Assembly: GCF_002980495.1 (NCBI RefSeq)
Contig: NZ_PVBR01000023.1
Coordinates: 1 to 64,000 of the forward strand
Direction of reading: 5' to 3'
From: Phyllobacterium phragmitis
GTDB lineage: Bacteria > Pseudomonadota > Alphaproteobacteria > Rhizobiales > Rhizobiaceae
DNA length: 64,000 bases
Below, piece by piece: positions 55,101-64,000 of this stretch (position 1 is the first letter of the stretch; each line of letters begins with the position of its first letter). Under the pieces are notes generated by a model. That model was given only the letters and a program-made list of their open reading frames with translations. It made no database searches and was not told the DNA's origin. The position numbers and the translations under genes are program-made.

Positions 55101-55916
55101 ATGAGCGACAGGGTTATTCTGGTCGGATGCGGCAATATGGGTTTCGCCATGCTGAAGGGCTGGATCGATTCCGGCGTCCTGCGACCGGACGACGTTCATG
55201 TCGTGGAACCGGCGGATGCCTTGCGTGAACGCGCCGGTGGCCTGGGTGTCCATATCGTCGCCGATGCCGGTTCGCTTCCCGCCGATCTGAAGCCGCGCAT
55301 GGTGCTGATTGCCGTCAAGCCGCAGGTGATGGCGCAAATCCTCCCAGCCTATGCCCGCTTCGCCGAAACCGCCAGCTTCGTCAGTGTTGCCGCCGGCATT
55401 CCCGTCGCGCTCCTCGAAACATATCTTGACGACAAAACCGCCATCATCCGCTGCATGCCGAACACGCCCGCCGCTATCGGCAAGGGGATGCTGGTGACAT
55501 ACAGGAACGCCAATGTGAACGACGAGGACGCCACCTTCGTCGCTGATCTCCTGAAGACCAGCGGTCAGGTCGCCAGCATTGCCGACGAGAGCCTGATGGA
55601 TGCGGTGACGGCGGTTTCCGGCTCGGGTCCCGCCTATGTCTTCCATTTCATCGAATGCCTGACGGACGCCGGCATTACGGCCGGGCTCGAACGCGATACG
55701 GCGGCGCTGCTGGCCATGCAGACCGTCTATGGCGCGGGCGCGCTTGCAGCTGCAAGCAGCGACAGCCCGTCGAAGCTGCGTGAACAGGTGACGAGCCCGA
55801 ACGGTACGACGGCGGCGGCGCTGGCCGTGCTGATGGACGATAACCGCCTGAAAAACCTGGTCGAAGACGCGGTGGAAGCGGCGAAAACGCGCTCGATCGA
55901 ACTTGGCAAGAGCTGA
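55101..55916 (+). CDS. proC: Pyrroline-5-carboxylate reductase
   Basis: ATG 55101 after GGTGGGAAAG; 271 residues. Rossmann motif VILVGCGNMGFAMLKG, IIRCMPNTPAAIGKGM and the signature AVSGSGPAYVFHFIECLTDA. It catalyses the last step of proline synthesis, NAD(P)H-dependent reduction of pyrroline-5-carboxylate. After the stop a hairpin (GACGG...CCGTC, 55916-55949, with inner TCGTCATGACGA) may end the transcript. Confidence 0.93.
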   Translation: MSDRVILVGCGNMGFAMLKGWIDSGVLRPDDVHVVEPADALRERAGGLGVHIVADAGSLPADLKPRMVLIAVKPQVMAQILPAYARFAETASFVSVAAGIPVALLETYLDDKTAIIRCMPNTPAAIGKGMLVTYRNANVNDEDATFVADLLKTSGQVASIADESLMDAVTAVSGSGPAYVFHFIECLTDAGITAGLERDTAALLAMQTVYGAGALAAASSDSPSKLREQVTSPNGTTAAALAVLMDDNRLKNLVEDAVEAAKTRSIELGKS

Positions 55917-56083
55917 CGGATATCGTCATGACGATTGCCGTCTGAAGAGCAGCCGCAATCCATTGGAACAAGTTTTCTTGCATATCATCACAAAACGCTT
56001 GTACCCTATGATCTCGCTGCCGGTGGCCTCGAGTACAGTCACGGGCAATTTTCAGGCCAGTCACCGAAGAGTGAGGAACAGAC

Positions 56084-56428
56084 ATGACGAGTTTGCTGCC
56101 CCCGCTTTATGAAGGTCATGCGCCGATTTATCTGCACAACGCATTCCAGGATGCGGTGGATGCATATGAGGATTGGATTGCCGGCACCGACGAGCCTGCG
56201 GTCAACATCAATGGCAAGAATACGCGCATCAGCGTCGTGTTTCGCCGTCTGTGGCGTTGCACGGACACGGTGCCGATGCGTACGCTCGATGCCCTGCGCG
56301 ATCTGGTGCCGGAAGCATGGCTGACATCCGACAAAACCCATGGCACGACCTATGCGCAAGCAGCCCGCGCCATGCGGTCGCTCTGCGAAGAGCGCCGGAA
56401 ACGGAGATTGCCGGTCGTTCTCCCATGA
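56084..56428 (+). CDS. Small hypothetical protein
   Basis: A protein of 114 residues. No known domain or membrane segment; the middle (AVNINGKNTRISVVFRRLWR) is basic, and the C-terminus ends in an Arg/Lys-rich helix (MRSLCEERRKRRLPVVLP). A purine stretch (GAGGAAC) precedes ATG 56084 and a strong terminator follows 25 bp after the stop, so it is expressed as a single gene. Confidence 0.7.
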   Translation: MTSLLPPLYEGHAPIYLHNAFQDAVDAYEDWIAGTDEPAVNINGKNTRISVVFRRLWRCTDTVPMRTLDALRDLVPEAWLTSDKTHGTTYAQAARAMRSLCEERRKRRLPVVLP

Positions 56429-56452
56429 CAGGACCGGCTGAGATGAACAGAC

Positions 56453-56478
56453 ACGGCCCTTTTAGAGGGCCGTTTTTG
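56453..56478 (+). terminator. Rho-independent terminator
   Basis: ACGGCCC (56453-56459) pairs with GGGCCGT (56467-56473) around TTTTAGA, followed by TTTTG. Confidence 0.88.
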
Positions 56479-56497
56479 TTTCGGGATGAAACCTGCC

Positions 56498-56611
56498 CTA
56501 TCCCAGGAGATAGGCGATTACAGGCGCCGCCAATACGTTCACCATGCCGACCATGAGCAGCCCGGCGATCGCGAAGGCATGGCTCGAGCTTGCGCGCTCG
56601 CGCGATATCAC
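56498..56611 (-). CDS. Possible 37-residue membrane peptide
   Basis: Minus-strand ORF from GTG 56609-56611 to TAG 56498-56500. The C-terminal half is a clear single membrane span (AFAIAGLLMVGMVNVLAAPV then IAYLLG). The start lacks a convincing ribosome site, so this may equally be the C-terminal relic of a longer membrane protein. No family assigned. Confidence 0.3.
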   Translation of the reverse strand: MISRERASSSHAFAIAGLLMVGMVNVLAAPVIAYLLG

Positions 56612-56759
56612 GGCAGAGCGAGGTCCCGCAGAATAACTTTCTACAGCGCGTGCGTCCTTTGGGACGTTGGAAGTTATCGACCGGAGTATCGTGCTTTCCC
56701 TTGTTCTGCCGGGATTCAGGCTTAATTTATTTAGATCATCGCATCCAAAGGAGGCTCCG

Positions 56760-56945
56760 ATGGAAGGACAGGTCGTTTTCTACAAGGGCGAGCGGATTTT
56801 GTACCGGCACAGGATCGAAGTGCGCGACGATGACTTCTCAAAAGGCGTCAATGACGCCATCATCGCGTTTCAACGCAGCTATTCGGGCTTCGATCTAGCC
56901 GATGAAGACGTCCATATCCGTGTAAAAAAGCCTGGCGAAACCTGA
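56760..56945 (+). CDS. Small hypothetical protein of 61 residues
   Basis: ATG 56760 follows an ideal AAAGGAGG ribosome site, which decides the start and supports expression. The peptide MEGQVVFYKGERILYRHRIE continues with an acidic, helical middle (DDDFSKGVNDAIIAFQRSYS). It is soluble, without known domain. Confidence 0.6.
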   Translation: MEGQVVFYKGERILYRHRIEVRDDDFSKGVNDAIIAFQRSYSGFDLADEDVHIRVKKPGET

Positions 56946-57308
56946 TCGGAACCAGCGCCGTCTTCGGACTGCCATCAGATTCTGGCCGCCTCGCATGCCG
57001 CGCGGCGGGCACCAGAGCGTGTGATGCCGAAATCCATGAGGTGGGATCGCCGTAGCGGCGAAGTTCCTGCAGATGGTGTGATGCTGCTTCCAGTAACGGT
57101 CAAGCAGCGGTATTGAATGCGGAGGCCGCTTAATTTATTCACCTTTTTTGATTTCTCACCTCCCGTCTTCAGAATGACGATTTACCGCCAAGGAGATACG
57201 CTCATGCTGCATAGCAGCGGACGTGCCACAGACGCTGGCGAATTTGCCCGTTGAATATTTCAGCGCCTAGAATAATCAAAGCGTGTATCTCCACCTGGAA
57301 AGTCCGGA
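56946..57308. other. Intergenic region, nothing recognised
   Basis: A gap of 363 bp without a supported gene. Frames are short and broken, and there is no strong hairpin. It presumably holds the promoter of the GT29-like gene. Confidence 0.5.
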
Positions 57309-57932
57309 ATGCCCCCTTCACGCAAGAAACTCATCATCGTCGGAAACGGCAGCCTGCCACGCGATCTTTCAACCGAAATCGATGCGGCACAATTTGTTCT
57401 CCGGTTCAACGAACCCAAGGCTTCCATCGGCATGAGCGGCACGCGCACCGATCTTCTGATGATGGCCAATTCCGGCAAGCCGATGCAAAGACGGCTCGAC
57501 GATGCCAATTTCTCCCGCTCGCCGATCTTTCTGGCGGCGAAGGAGATCATGCTGGCCTACCATCCGCGCATCATTGCGAAATATTTCATCAAACCGAACA
57601 TCCTTTCACGCTTGAAAGGCAGGCGCGTCGACTGGACCTGGCGCGCGATCGACGAGTTCGGCGCCGCCGGCAAGGAAATCCGGATCATGCCGCCACAATT
57701 CTATCTCGCGGGCTGCCAGGAACTGGGGCTTCCAGAAGCCAAGATGCACGAAGTGTTCCCAAGCACGGGCTATTTCGGTATCTGGTATGTGCTGCAGCAC
57801 TTTCCCACGGAAGACTGGGATATAAAGCTGTGTGGTTTCAGCTGGGAGGGATGGAAGCGCCATGCCTGGGCCGACGAACGCAGCTGGGTCGCCGACAAGG
57901 TCGATGACGGGCGCATAACCCTGCTCGGCTGA
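57309..57932 (+). CDS. Putative glycosyltransferase, sialyltransferase (GT29)-like
   Basis: A protein of 207 residues. The start KLIIVGNGSLPRDLSTEIDA followed by FVLRFNEPKAS resembles the L-sialylmotif of GT29 proteins (VVGNG-S-ID-D-VLRFN), and VFPSTGYFGIWYVL the S-motif region; DIKLCGFSWEGWKRHAWADE is near the end. The resemblance is to bacterial GT29-like proteins of unknown donor, so sialic acid itself is not implied. It precedes another glycosyltransferase-like gene by 79 bp. Confidence 0.6.
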   Translation: MPPSRKKLIIVGNGSLPRDLSTEIDAAQFVLRFNEPKASIGMSGTRTDLLMMANSGKPMQRRLDDANFSRSPIFLAAKEIMLAYHPRIIAKYFIKPNILSRLKGRRVDWTWRAIDEFGAAGKEIRIMPPQFYLAGCQELGLPEAKMHEVFPSTGYFGIWYVLQHFPTEDWDIKLCGFSWEGWKRHAWADERSWVADKVDDGRITLLG

Positions 57933-58011
57933 CCCAATTTTCAGCGCAATTGGAAAGCACGTATCGCAGTCATATTGGATGTCGTAGCATATTGAATAAA
58001 AGGAGATTGGA

Positions 58012-58713
58012 ATGAACGAGCCGTTGAAGATATTTATCGGATGGGATTCCCGCGAGCCTATCGCTTACGAGGTGGCAAGACACTCGGCGCTCAAACATGC
58101 GTCGATCCCACTGGATATCATTCCGATCAAGCTTCAGGACCTGGTCGACAAGGGCGTCTATACGCGCGATGTCGATCCGCTCGCTTCCACCGAATTCACC
58201 TATTCCAGGTTCTTCACGCCATGGCTTGCCGGCTTCAAGGGATGGGCGCTGTTCTGCGACTGCGATTTTCTCTTTTTCGGCGATCTGGCGAATCTCAAGC
58301 AATATCAGGACCCATCGAAAGCCGTCCTGTGCGCGCAGCACGATTATCAGCCGAAGGACGGCGTCAAGATGGATGGCAAGGTGCAGACCAGCTATCCGCG
58401 CAAGAACTGGTCCTCCTTCATGCTGTTCAATTGCGAACACCCCTCGACTAGGACGCTGACGCCCGATGTGGTCAACAGCCAGACCGGCGCCTATCTGCAC
58501 CGCATGCAATGGGCTGCCGACGACGAGATCGGCGCGCTGCCGATCAGCTGGAACTGGCTGGAAGGCTGGAACGAGAAGCCGGAGACGGGGCTGCCCAATG
58601 CGGTGCACTACACAAGCGGCGGTCCCTGGTTCAAGGATTGGCAGAATGTCGATTATGCAGACCTCTGGCGTGCCGAGGCAACCGCAGTCGACCCCTCGTG
58701 GAAGCCAATCTGA
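58012..58713 (+). CDS. Putative glycosyltransferase with DxD motif
   Basis: A protein of 233 residues after an AAGGAGA site. The N-terminus KIFIGWDSREPIAYEVARHS and the metal-site segment WALFCDCDFLFFGDLANL (DCD), followed by SSFMLFNCEH and NAVHYTSGGPWFKDW, fit a GT-A (GT8-like) enzyme of surface-glycan type. No membrane segment. Sugar and acceptor are unknown. Confidence 0.72.
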   Translation: MNEPLKIFIGWDSREPIAYEVARHSALKHASIPLDIIPIKLQDLVDKGVYTRDVDPLASTEFTYSRFFTPWLAGFKGWALFCDCDFLFFGDLANLKQYQDPSKAVLCAQHDYQPKDGVKMDGKVQTSYPRKNWSSFMLFNCEHPSTRTLTPDVVNSQTGAYLHRMQWAADDEIGALPISWNWLEGWNEKPETGLPNAVHYTSGGPWFKDWQNVDYADLWRAEATAVDPSWKPI

Positions 58714-58831
58714 TTTGCGCGTGAAAGCTTCGCGGGCACTGGCCAAACCGCAGGCCGTGACTTAAGGCATACAGGTATCAGACACATCCCGGCGTCGGGC
58801 CGGGATGAACCTCGCCTCAAGAGAACCGTCC

Positions 58832-59875
58832 ATGAGCAGCACGATTCAGACCGATCTTCCCGCATTCGCCCGGAGCCGGATCAATCTCGCCTCCGCCGAG
58901 CTTGGCGCCGTCGGCCTTTCCGCAAGCGATGCGTTCTTCGCTCCGCTGGCGCGGATGCTGGCGGATGCGCCGGCGGTTTTTTATCCCGACCGCTATGACG
59001 ATCACGGGAAGTGGATGGATGGGTGGGAGAGCCGCCGCAAGCGCGGGCCGGGGCATGATCACGCGATTATCCGCCTGGCCGTGCCGGGAATCATTTACGG
59101 TTTCGACGTCGATACCAGCCATTTCACCGGCAATTATCCACCGGCCTTTTCCATCGAAGCCTGCCGGACCGAGGGCGAGCCGGATGGAGCGACCGAATGG
59201 ATCGAAATCCAGGGCCGCGCGGCGCTCGGGCCGTCCAATCATCATTTCTTCTCCTGCGACAATGGCCTGGTGTGGACGCATGTGCGGCTCAACATCTATC
59301 CAGACGGCGGCGTCGCGCGGCTGCGTGTCTATGGCGAGCCGTGGCGCGACTGGTCGAAACTCGCTCCAGACGAGGAAGTGGACCTTGCCTCGGCACTGAA
59401 CGGTGGACGGGTCGTGGCGTTCTCGGATGCTCATTACGGCGCGCTGCACCGTGTGCTCGCGCCTGGACGTGGGCTCAATATGGGTGACGGATGGGAAACG
59501 CGGCGGCGGCGCGAGCCGGGCAATGACTGGCTGATCGTGCAGCTCGGCCACCCGGGAATCATCAGCCGAATCGTCGTCGACACCGCCCATTACAAGGGCA
59601 ATTATCCTGACCGCTGCTCGCTCGATGCAGCCGATCTGGGCAATGCATCTCTAGACGGCGCATCGGGTGACCTCACGCAAATGATCATTACATCGTCGAT
59701 GTTCTGGCCGGAAATCCTGCCACAGCACAAGCTTTCCATGGATGCGGTACATGATTTCGGTGCTGCCGATATCGCCCAGTCGGGCGGAATGGCGGGCCGG
59801 GTCAGCCATGTCAGGCTCAACATATATCCGGATGGCGGCGTCAGCCGGCTGCGCATTTTCGGAACAGTCCGTTAA
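58832..59875 (+). CDS. alc: Allantoicase
   Basis: ATG 58832 (MSSTIQTDLPAFARSRINLA) chosen over the in-frame ATG 58805 by fit to the family start; 347 residues. Two homologous halves typical of allantoicase: GWESRRKRGPGHDHAIIRLA and GWETRRRREPGNDWLIVQLG, each followed by FTGNYPP or YKGNYPD and RLNIYPDGGV. It hydrolyses allantoate to ureidoglycolate and urea in purine breakdown. Other ureide genes are not in the window. Confidence 0.93.
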   Translation: MSSTIQTDLPAFARSRINLASAELGAVGLSASDAFFAPLARMLADAPAVFYPDRYDDHGKWMDGWESRRKRGPGHDHAIIRLAVPGIIYGFDVDTSHFTGNYPPAFSIEACRTEGEPDGATEWIEIQGRAALGPSNHHFFSCDNGLVWTHVRLNIYPDGGVARLRVYGEPWRDWSKLAPDEEVDLASALNGGRVVAFSDAHYGALHRVLAPGRGLNMGDGWETRRRREPGNDWLIVQLGHPGIISRIVVDTAHYKGNYPDRCSLDAADLGNASLDGASGDLTQMIITSSMFWPEILPQHKLSMDAVHDFGAADIAQSGGMAGRVSHVRLNIYPDGGVSRLRIFGTVR

Positions 59876-60029
59876 ACACAAGCGAGAATTTCGCAGAATT
59901 TGCGCATAATCAATATATCCTGCTCAGTTCTGGCATACTGCTTTGGCCCGTGGCAAATTGCCCTCATCGTCAGCGATGGACGCAAAAGGCTAAAAGCGGT
60001 AGGAAAAAGATGAATATCAGGAGCGTTTG

Positions 60030-61307
60030 ATGGACTATCGCCGTTTTTTCGAGGATGCGATCGACCAGTTGCACGCCGAGAAGCGTTACCGCGTCTTTGC
60101 CGATCTGGAACGAATCGTTGGCCGGTTTCCCCGCGCATTGTGGCGCGCCAACGGGACCGCCCGCGAGATCACCGTATGGTGTTCCAATGATTATCTCGGC
60201 ATGGGCCAACACCCCGACGTGATCGCAGCGCTCTGCGATTCCGCCGGACGGCTTGGATCGGGCGCCGGCGGCACACGCAATATTTCGGGCAACAATCACC
60301 CGCTGGTCGAACTCGAAACCGAACTGGCCGATCTGCACGGCAAGGAGGCCGGGCTCGTCTTCACCTCCGGTTTCGTCTCCAACGAAGCCGCCATTTCGAC
60401 TATTGGCAAACTCCTGCCGGATTGCCTCATTCTTTCCGACGAGCTCAACCATGCTTCGATGATCGAAGGCGTGCGCCGCTCCGGCGCGGAAAAGAAGATT
60501 TTCCGGCACAATGACGTGGAGCATCTGGAAAGCCTGCTCAAGGCCGCCGGACGCAGCCGCGCCAAGATCATCGTTTTCGAATCCGTCTATTCAATGGACG
60601 GCGATATCGCCCCGATCGAGACGATCGCCGATCTCGCCGACGAATATAATGCCATGACCTATATCGACGAGGTTCATGCGGTCGGCATGTACGGCAATCG
60701 CGGCGGCGGCATCACCGATCGCGACGGTCTCGCCCATCGCATCGATATCATTGAGGGAACACTGGCCAAGGCCTTCGGCGCGCTTGGCGGCTACATTACC
60801 GGCTCGCGCTCTGTCATCGACGCAGTGCGCTCCTATGCACCGGGCTTCATCTTCACCACCGCCCTGCCGCCGGCAATCGCTGCGGCGGCCACGACTTCGA
60901 TCCGGCACCTGAAGACTTCACAGGAGGAGCGCCGGCAACAGCAGCGCCAGGCGCAGATGGCCAAGGATGTACTGGGGGCCGCCGGCTTGCCCGTGATGCC
61001 GTCGCAGACGCATATCGTGCCCATTCTCGTCGGCGATCCGGAGCTTTGCAAGATGGCGTGTGACCGGCTGCTCGACGTGCATGGTATCTATATCCAGCCG
61101 ATCAACTATCCGACAGTGCCGCGCGGCACGGAGCGCCTGCGCATCACGCCGACGCCGTTCCATGATGACGTGCTGGTGCTCGAGCTCAGGGATGCGCTGA
61201 TCGAGGTCTGGAACGCACTTGGCATTCCCCTTACAGAGACGAGCGCTCCGACGGTCGCCAAATCGGATCGCGTCGTTCCGCTTATGGTTTCCAAGGCGGG
61301 CGGCTGA
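60030..61307 (+). CDS. hemA: 5-aminolevulinate synthase (C4 pathway)
   Basis: ATG 60030 after AGGAGCG; 425 residues. Alpha-oxoamine synthase with PLP Lys in [18 protein letters not shown], substrate region YDxxxRxxx at [11 protein letters not shown] and [20 protein letters not shown], and [17 protein letters not shown]. It condenses glycine and succinyl-CoA, the first step of haem synthesis in alphaproteobacteria. It ends at a palindromic bidirectional terminator. Confidence 0.95.
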   Translation: MDYRRFFEDAIDQLHAEKRYRVFADLERIVGRFPRALWRANGTAREITVWCSNDYLGMGQHPDVIAALCDSAGRLGSGAGGTRNISGNNHPLVELETELADLHGKEAGLVFTSGFVSNEAAISTIGKLLPDCLILSDELNHASMIEGVRRSGAEKKIFRHNDVEHLESLLKAAGRSRAKIIVFESVYSMDGDIAPIETIADLADEYNAMTYIDEVHAVGMYGNRGGGITDRDGLAHRIDIIEGTLAKAFGALGGYITGSRSVIDAVRSYAPGFIFTTALPPAIAAAATTSIRHLKTSQEERRQQQRQAQMAKDVLGAAGLPVMPSQTHIVPILVGDPELCKMACDRLLDVHGIYIQPINYPTVPRGTERLRITPTPFHDDVLVLELRDALIEVWNALGIPLTETSAPTVAKSDRVVPLMVSKAGG

Positions 61308-61331
61308 AGCCTGAACGGTCGGTGAGATTAC

Positions 61332-61361
61332 AAAAAGGGCTGACGCGCGTCAGCCCTTTTT
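61332..61361. terminator. Bidirectional terminator between hemA and the AbrB-like gene
   Basis: AAAAAGGGCTGACGC followed directly by its inverse GCGTCAGCCCTTTTT, a perfect 30-bp palindrome with T-runs on both strands. The stop codon of the converging membrane-protein gene (61350-61352) lies inside it. Confidence 0.92.
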
Positions 61362-62420
61362 GGTTTGTTTGTCCTGCCGGTTTTTCAACCATCGGGCGAG
61401 AAACGGTACTGTGAGGGCGATCATGATGAAGCGCGCCACATGGTGCGAGGCGACATAGGCCGGGTCGACGCCGAGGGAAAAAGCGATGACGGTCAGCGCT
61501 TCGAGGGCGCCCGGCGCGAAGGCTAGCGCGATCTGGGCCGGGTGAATATCGAAGATCAGCCAGACCAGCGCGCCGGTGGCGAATGCCGCTGACGTACCGA
61601 TGATGAAAGCGAGAAGGGCCGCGGGCAGATAGCGCAGGATATGCCGGCGATGGCTTGCATTGATGCGCGAACCGATCAAAACGCCCAGCACGATCATGCC
61701 GATATCGGAGATGCCGCGCGGCAGGCTGGCCGCCACCGTCGACGTCCCATGCAGAAGCGCGCTCGCCAGAAGCGCGCCGAGCATCATGCCGCCCGGTATG
61801 CGGCTGTAATGGCCGATCACGGCACCGGCCAAACCGCCTGCAAAGAGTATGCCGGCCGCCTGGAGCGTCAGATCGCCGGCAACAGCGATATCCACATGCG
61901 GGGCATTGCGGCTCAGAACAGCGAGGAGCGGCGCCAGAAAACCGATCAGCAGCAATAGGCGCGTGGTCTGGATGATGGTGATCTTGACCATGTCGGCACG
62001 TGTGTCGCTGGCGGCCGCCAGGACGAAGGAGAGCGCGCCCGGAAGGGCGGAAAACAGCGCCGTCTGGCCGTCCCAGCCAAATCCCTTGCGCAAAAGCAGA
62101 TAGGTCAGTCCGGTCACCAGGATGAGGGTGACGAACAGCATGACGAAACTACCCGGCCATGCCGCAAGCTGGTCGAGCGTATCGGGCCGCACGCCGGAAC
62201 CCGCCTGCAGTCCGAGCATGAAGAAGACCACGTTGCGCAGCCAATCAGGCAAATAGATCCGAAGTCCGGCGAGTGATGCGGCTGTCACCGCGATGACCGA
62301 GCCTAAAAGAAACGGGATGGGAAGGCCAATCCAGAAAGCCAGCACTGCGCCGACCGTCGCGATGGCAAGCGATACCACGACCGCGATCGCCTTGCCCCAG
62401 ACATCATCTTTCTCGCGCAT
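61350..62420 (-). CDS. AbrB-family membrane protein (ammonia-monooxygenase-like, DUF admixture)
   Basis: Start at ATG 62418-62420, which shares its A with the stop of the upstream aminotransferase gene (TGATG), giving 356 residues; upstream ATGs are possible. About ten membrane spans in two similar halves (IGLPIPFLLGSVIAVTAASL, then YLPAALLAFIIGTSAAFATG), the layout of the AbrB membrane-duplication family. These proteins are annotated by old similarity to an ammonia monooxygenase, but their real role is unclear; a transporter is most likely. Confidence 0.75.
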   Translation of the reverse strand: MREKDDVWGKAIAVVVSLAIATVGAVLAFWIGLPIPFLLGSVIAVTAASLAGLRIYLPDWLRNVVFFMLGLQAGSGVRPDTLDQLAAWPGSFVMLFVTLILVTGLTYLLLRKGFGWDGQTALFSALPGALSFVLAAASDTRADMVKITIIQTTRLLLLIGFLAPLLAVLSRNAPHVDIAVAGDLTLQAAGILFAGGLAGAVIGHYSRIPGGMMLGALLASALLHGTSTVAASLPRGISDIGMIVLGVLIGSRINASHRRHILRYLPAALLAFIIGTSAAFATGALVWLIFDIHPAQIALAFAPGALEALTVIAFSLGVDPAYVASHHVARFIMIALTVPFLARWLKNRQDKQTKKG

Positions 62421-63598
62421 CAAAGCCTGTTGATCCATTCCGCAAGTCGGTCCGCCGCTTCCTCGACCTGATCCGGCCGGCGCGCGAAGCACAGCCGGAG
62501 ATAGGCTTCGCCTCCTTCGCCGAAAGCGGTTCCCGGCGCAAGCCCCACCTTCGCCTGATCAACAATATCGAACGCGGCCTGAAACGAATCCTTGATGCCG
62601 TCAACGCCGAAGAACAGATAGAATGCGCCTTGCGGCGGCGAAAGGCGGACGCGACCGGTGGCCGCCAGCGTGGCGCAGAGGCCATCGCGTACATTGCGCG
62701 CACGCTCCGCCTGCGAACGGATGAAAGCGTCGCCGTGATCGAGCGCTGCGACCGCGCCGCGCTGCAGGAACTGCGGAACGCCGGATGTCGAATATTGGAT
62801 AAGATTTTCGAGCATCGGCCCGAGTGCCGGATGCACGGTGATCCAGCCGACACGCCAGCCGGTCATCGCCCAGTTTTTCGAGAAACTGTTGACGAAGATG
62901 ATCCGGTCCTCGGGCTCCATGATATCCATGAAGGAAGGCGCGCGCCTGCCGCCATAATAGAAATGGGTGTAGATTTCGTCGGCGATGATCCACAGACCAT
63001 GGCGCCTGGCGAGGTCAAGGATTTCGCGGAGCGTCATCTCATCGGCGGCCCAGCCCGTCGGGTTGGAAGGTGTGTTGATGAAAAGGGCGCGGGTGCGTGA
63101 CGTGATCGCGCTCGCGATCTTCTCCACGTCGAGCGACCAGCCATTATCGGTGAAATCAAGCCTGACGGGCACGGGCGCACCGCCGGCAATGCCCATCGCA
63201 CCAACGAAATTCGGCCAGGCGGGAGACAGATAAACGATCTCGTCGCCGACACCAGCCGTCGCATGGATGGCGAGTTGGATGGCATGCATGCCGGAATTCG
63301 TCACATAGAAATTTTCCGGCTGGTGCTGTTCTCGACCAGGGCCGCCGAAATGGCGTGCATGATAGCGCGCGAGCGCCTCGCGCAGTTCCGGAATGCCTGC
63401 CTGCCAGGTATAGAACGTCTCGCCATCGGCGAGCCCCTTGGCTGCGGCTTCGCGGATGAATTCCGGCGTCGGAAGATCGCCCTCGCCCGCCCATAGCGGA
63501 AGAACGCCCTCCTGGCGCCGGCCGTGGTTCATCACCGCGACAATACCGCTTTCCGGCGCATCCGCGGCTTGGCGGCGCACATGTCTGGTCAGGCTCAT
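62420..63598 (-). CDS. Class I/II aminotransferase (PLP-dependent)
   Basis: A protein of 392 residues. Fold-type I motifs: FYTWQAGIPELREALARYHA, FINTPSNPTGWAADEMTLRE, IIADEIYTHFYYGGR and the PLP lysine in VNSFSKNWAMTGWRVGWI, with the C-terminal Arg in YLRLCFARRPDQ. The substrate cannot be read; relatives act on aspartate or other amino acids. It overlaps the AbrB-like membrane-protein gene by one base, suggesting a joint pathway. Confidence 0.87.
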   Translation of the reverse strand: MSLTRHVRRQAADAPESGIVAVMNHGRRQEGVLPLWAGEGDLPTPEFIREAAAKGLADGETFYTWQAGIPELREALARYHARHFGGPGREQHQPENFYVTNSGMHAIQLAIHATAGVGDEIVYLSPAWPNFVGAMGIAGGAPVPVRLDFTDNGWSLDVEKIASAITSRTRALFINTPSNPTGWAADEMTLREILDLARRHGLWIIADEIYTHFYYGGRRAPSFMDIMEPEDRIIFVNSFSKNWAMTGWRVGWITVHPALGPMLENLIQYSTSGVPQFLQRGAVAALDHGDAFIRSQAERARNVRDGLCATLAATGRVRLSPPQGAFYLFFGVDGIKDSFQAAFDIVDQAKVGLAPGTAFGEGGEAYLRLCFARRPDQVEEAADRLAEWINRL

Positions 63599-63715
63599 GG
63601 GAATACCGTCTCCTTGTGACCCCGAGCCCTATCAATTCAGCAGAACAAAATCACGCGGGTTTTGGTGATGCGGCCATCATCATTGTTGATGTGAAGAGAG
63701 CGCCGCGCCCTGCAA

Positions 63716-64000
63716 TTACTTTTGCTGCTGCTTGGCAAGAAGATCTCGGATTTCGGCAAGCAGCACCTGATCCTTTGGCAATTTTGGAGCCGGAGCGGCC
63801 TCTTCTTGCCTTTTCAATCTGTTCATCATCTTGACGACCAGGAACAGCACCCATGCGATGATAAGGAAATTGATGAGAAGCGTGAGGAAGTTTCCGTAGG
63901 CGATGGTCGCCCCCGCTTCACGCGCGGCATCGAGCGTCGGTTGCGGCGCGCCGGAAAGCTGGATGAACATGTTGGAAAAATCGATGCCGCCGGTGATAAG
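63716..64000 (-). CDS. mscL: Large-conductance mechanosensitive channel, 3' part
   Basis: The frame is open to the window edge, so only the C-terminal 94 residues are seen. [16 protein letters not shown] precedes the second membrane span ([20 protein letters not shown]) and the cytoplasmic bundle ends [15 protein letters not shown], all typical of MscL. The homopentamer opens under membrane tension on osmotic downshock. The N-terminus and promoter lie beyond position 64000. Confidence 0.93.
   Translation of the reverse strand, partial: LITGGIDFSNMFIQLSGAPQPTLDAAREAGATIAYGNFLTLLINFLIIAWVLFLVVKMMNRLKRQEEAAPAPKLPKDQVLLAEIRDLLAKQQQK

Overview
The window looks like a chromosome segment of an alphaproteobacterium of the Hyphomicrobiales (Rhizobiales), most like Brucella/Ochrobactrum or a near relative. 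The indicators are a C4-type 5-aminolevulinate synthase, a zwf-pgl-edd Entner-Doudoroff operon, a soluble PleC/DivJ-type histidine kinase resembling PdhS, an ScfR-type regulator beside isocitrate lyase, phasin plus acetoacetyl-CoA synthetase, and many intergenic palindromes typical of this order.

Positions 1-17.5 kb are an accessory region ending at a tRNA-His gene (17515-17591, minus strand). A decayed tyrosine integrase lies just past the tRNA 3' end, as in a genomic island anchored at a tRNA. The region holds remnants of IS66, IS256, IS110 and ISAs1 elements and a recombinase fragment, including an IS110 element inserted inside an IS256 transposase. Apparently intact cargo lies between the remnants: two small overlapping ORFs leading into an FkbM methyltransferase with an extra N-terminal domain, a small unknown protein, a multi-pass membrane protein with a degenerate kinase-like C-terminus, a secreted HExxH protein with a broken tandem paralogue, a YheC/YheD-type ATP-grasp enzyme with a GT2 glycosyltransferase, and a secreted Sel1-repeat protein.

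From 17.5 to 64 kb the content is ordinary chromosome. 18-27 kb: phasin with a palindromic operator, PdhS-like kinase, VapBC-like pair, acetoacetyl-CoA synthetase and AsmA. 27.5-39.6 kb: a putrescine uptake operon (potFGHI), ScfR-like regulator and aceA, then puuA and puuB for putrescine breakdown. 40.5-45.6 kb: zwf-pgl-edd facing folD. 45.8-55 kb: a surface-polysaccharide block with a GumC/Wzz-like protein, a flippase, glycosyltransferases and an O-antigen-ligase-like protein. 55-64 kb: proC, small unknown proteins, two glycosyltransferase-like genes, allantoicase, hemA, an AbrB-family membrane protein, an aminotransferase and the 3' part of mscL.

The most unusual structure is a family of 8-bp tandem arrays with unit close to GGGGAGTA. 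They occur in inverted pairs at two loci, 27354-27493 and 37799-38275, and abut stop codons of core genes. At the second locus the pair brackets a free-standing S23/four-helix-bundle gene, so gene plus arrays look like a small mobile or repeat-associated unit. Further oddities are a perfect 33-bp inverted repeat between edd and folD, a 106-bp tandem repeat copying the 3' end of a small gene behind aceA, and a VapC with a substituted acidic residue.
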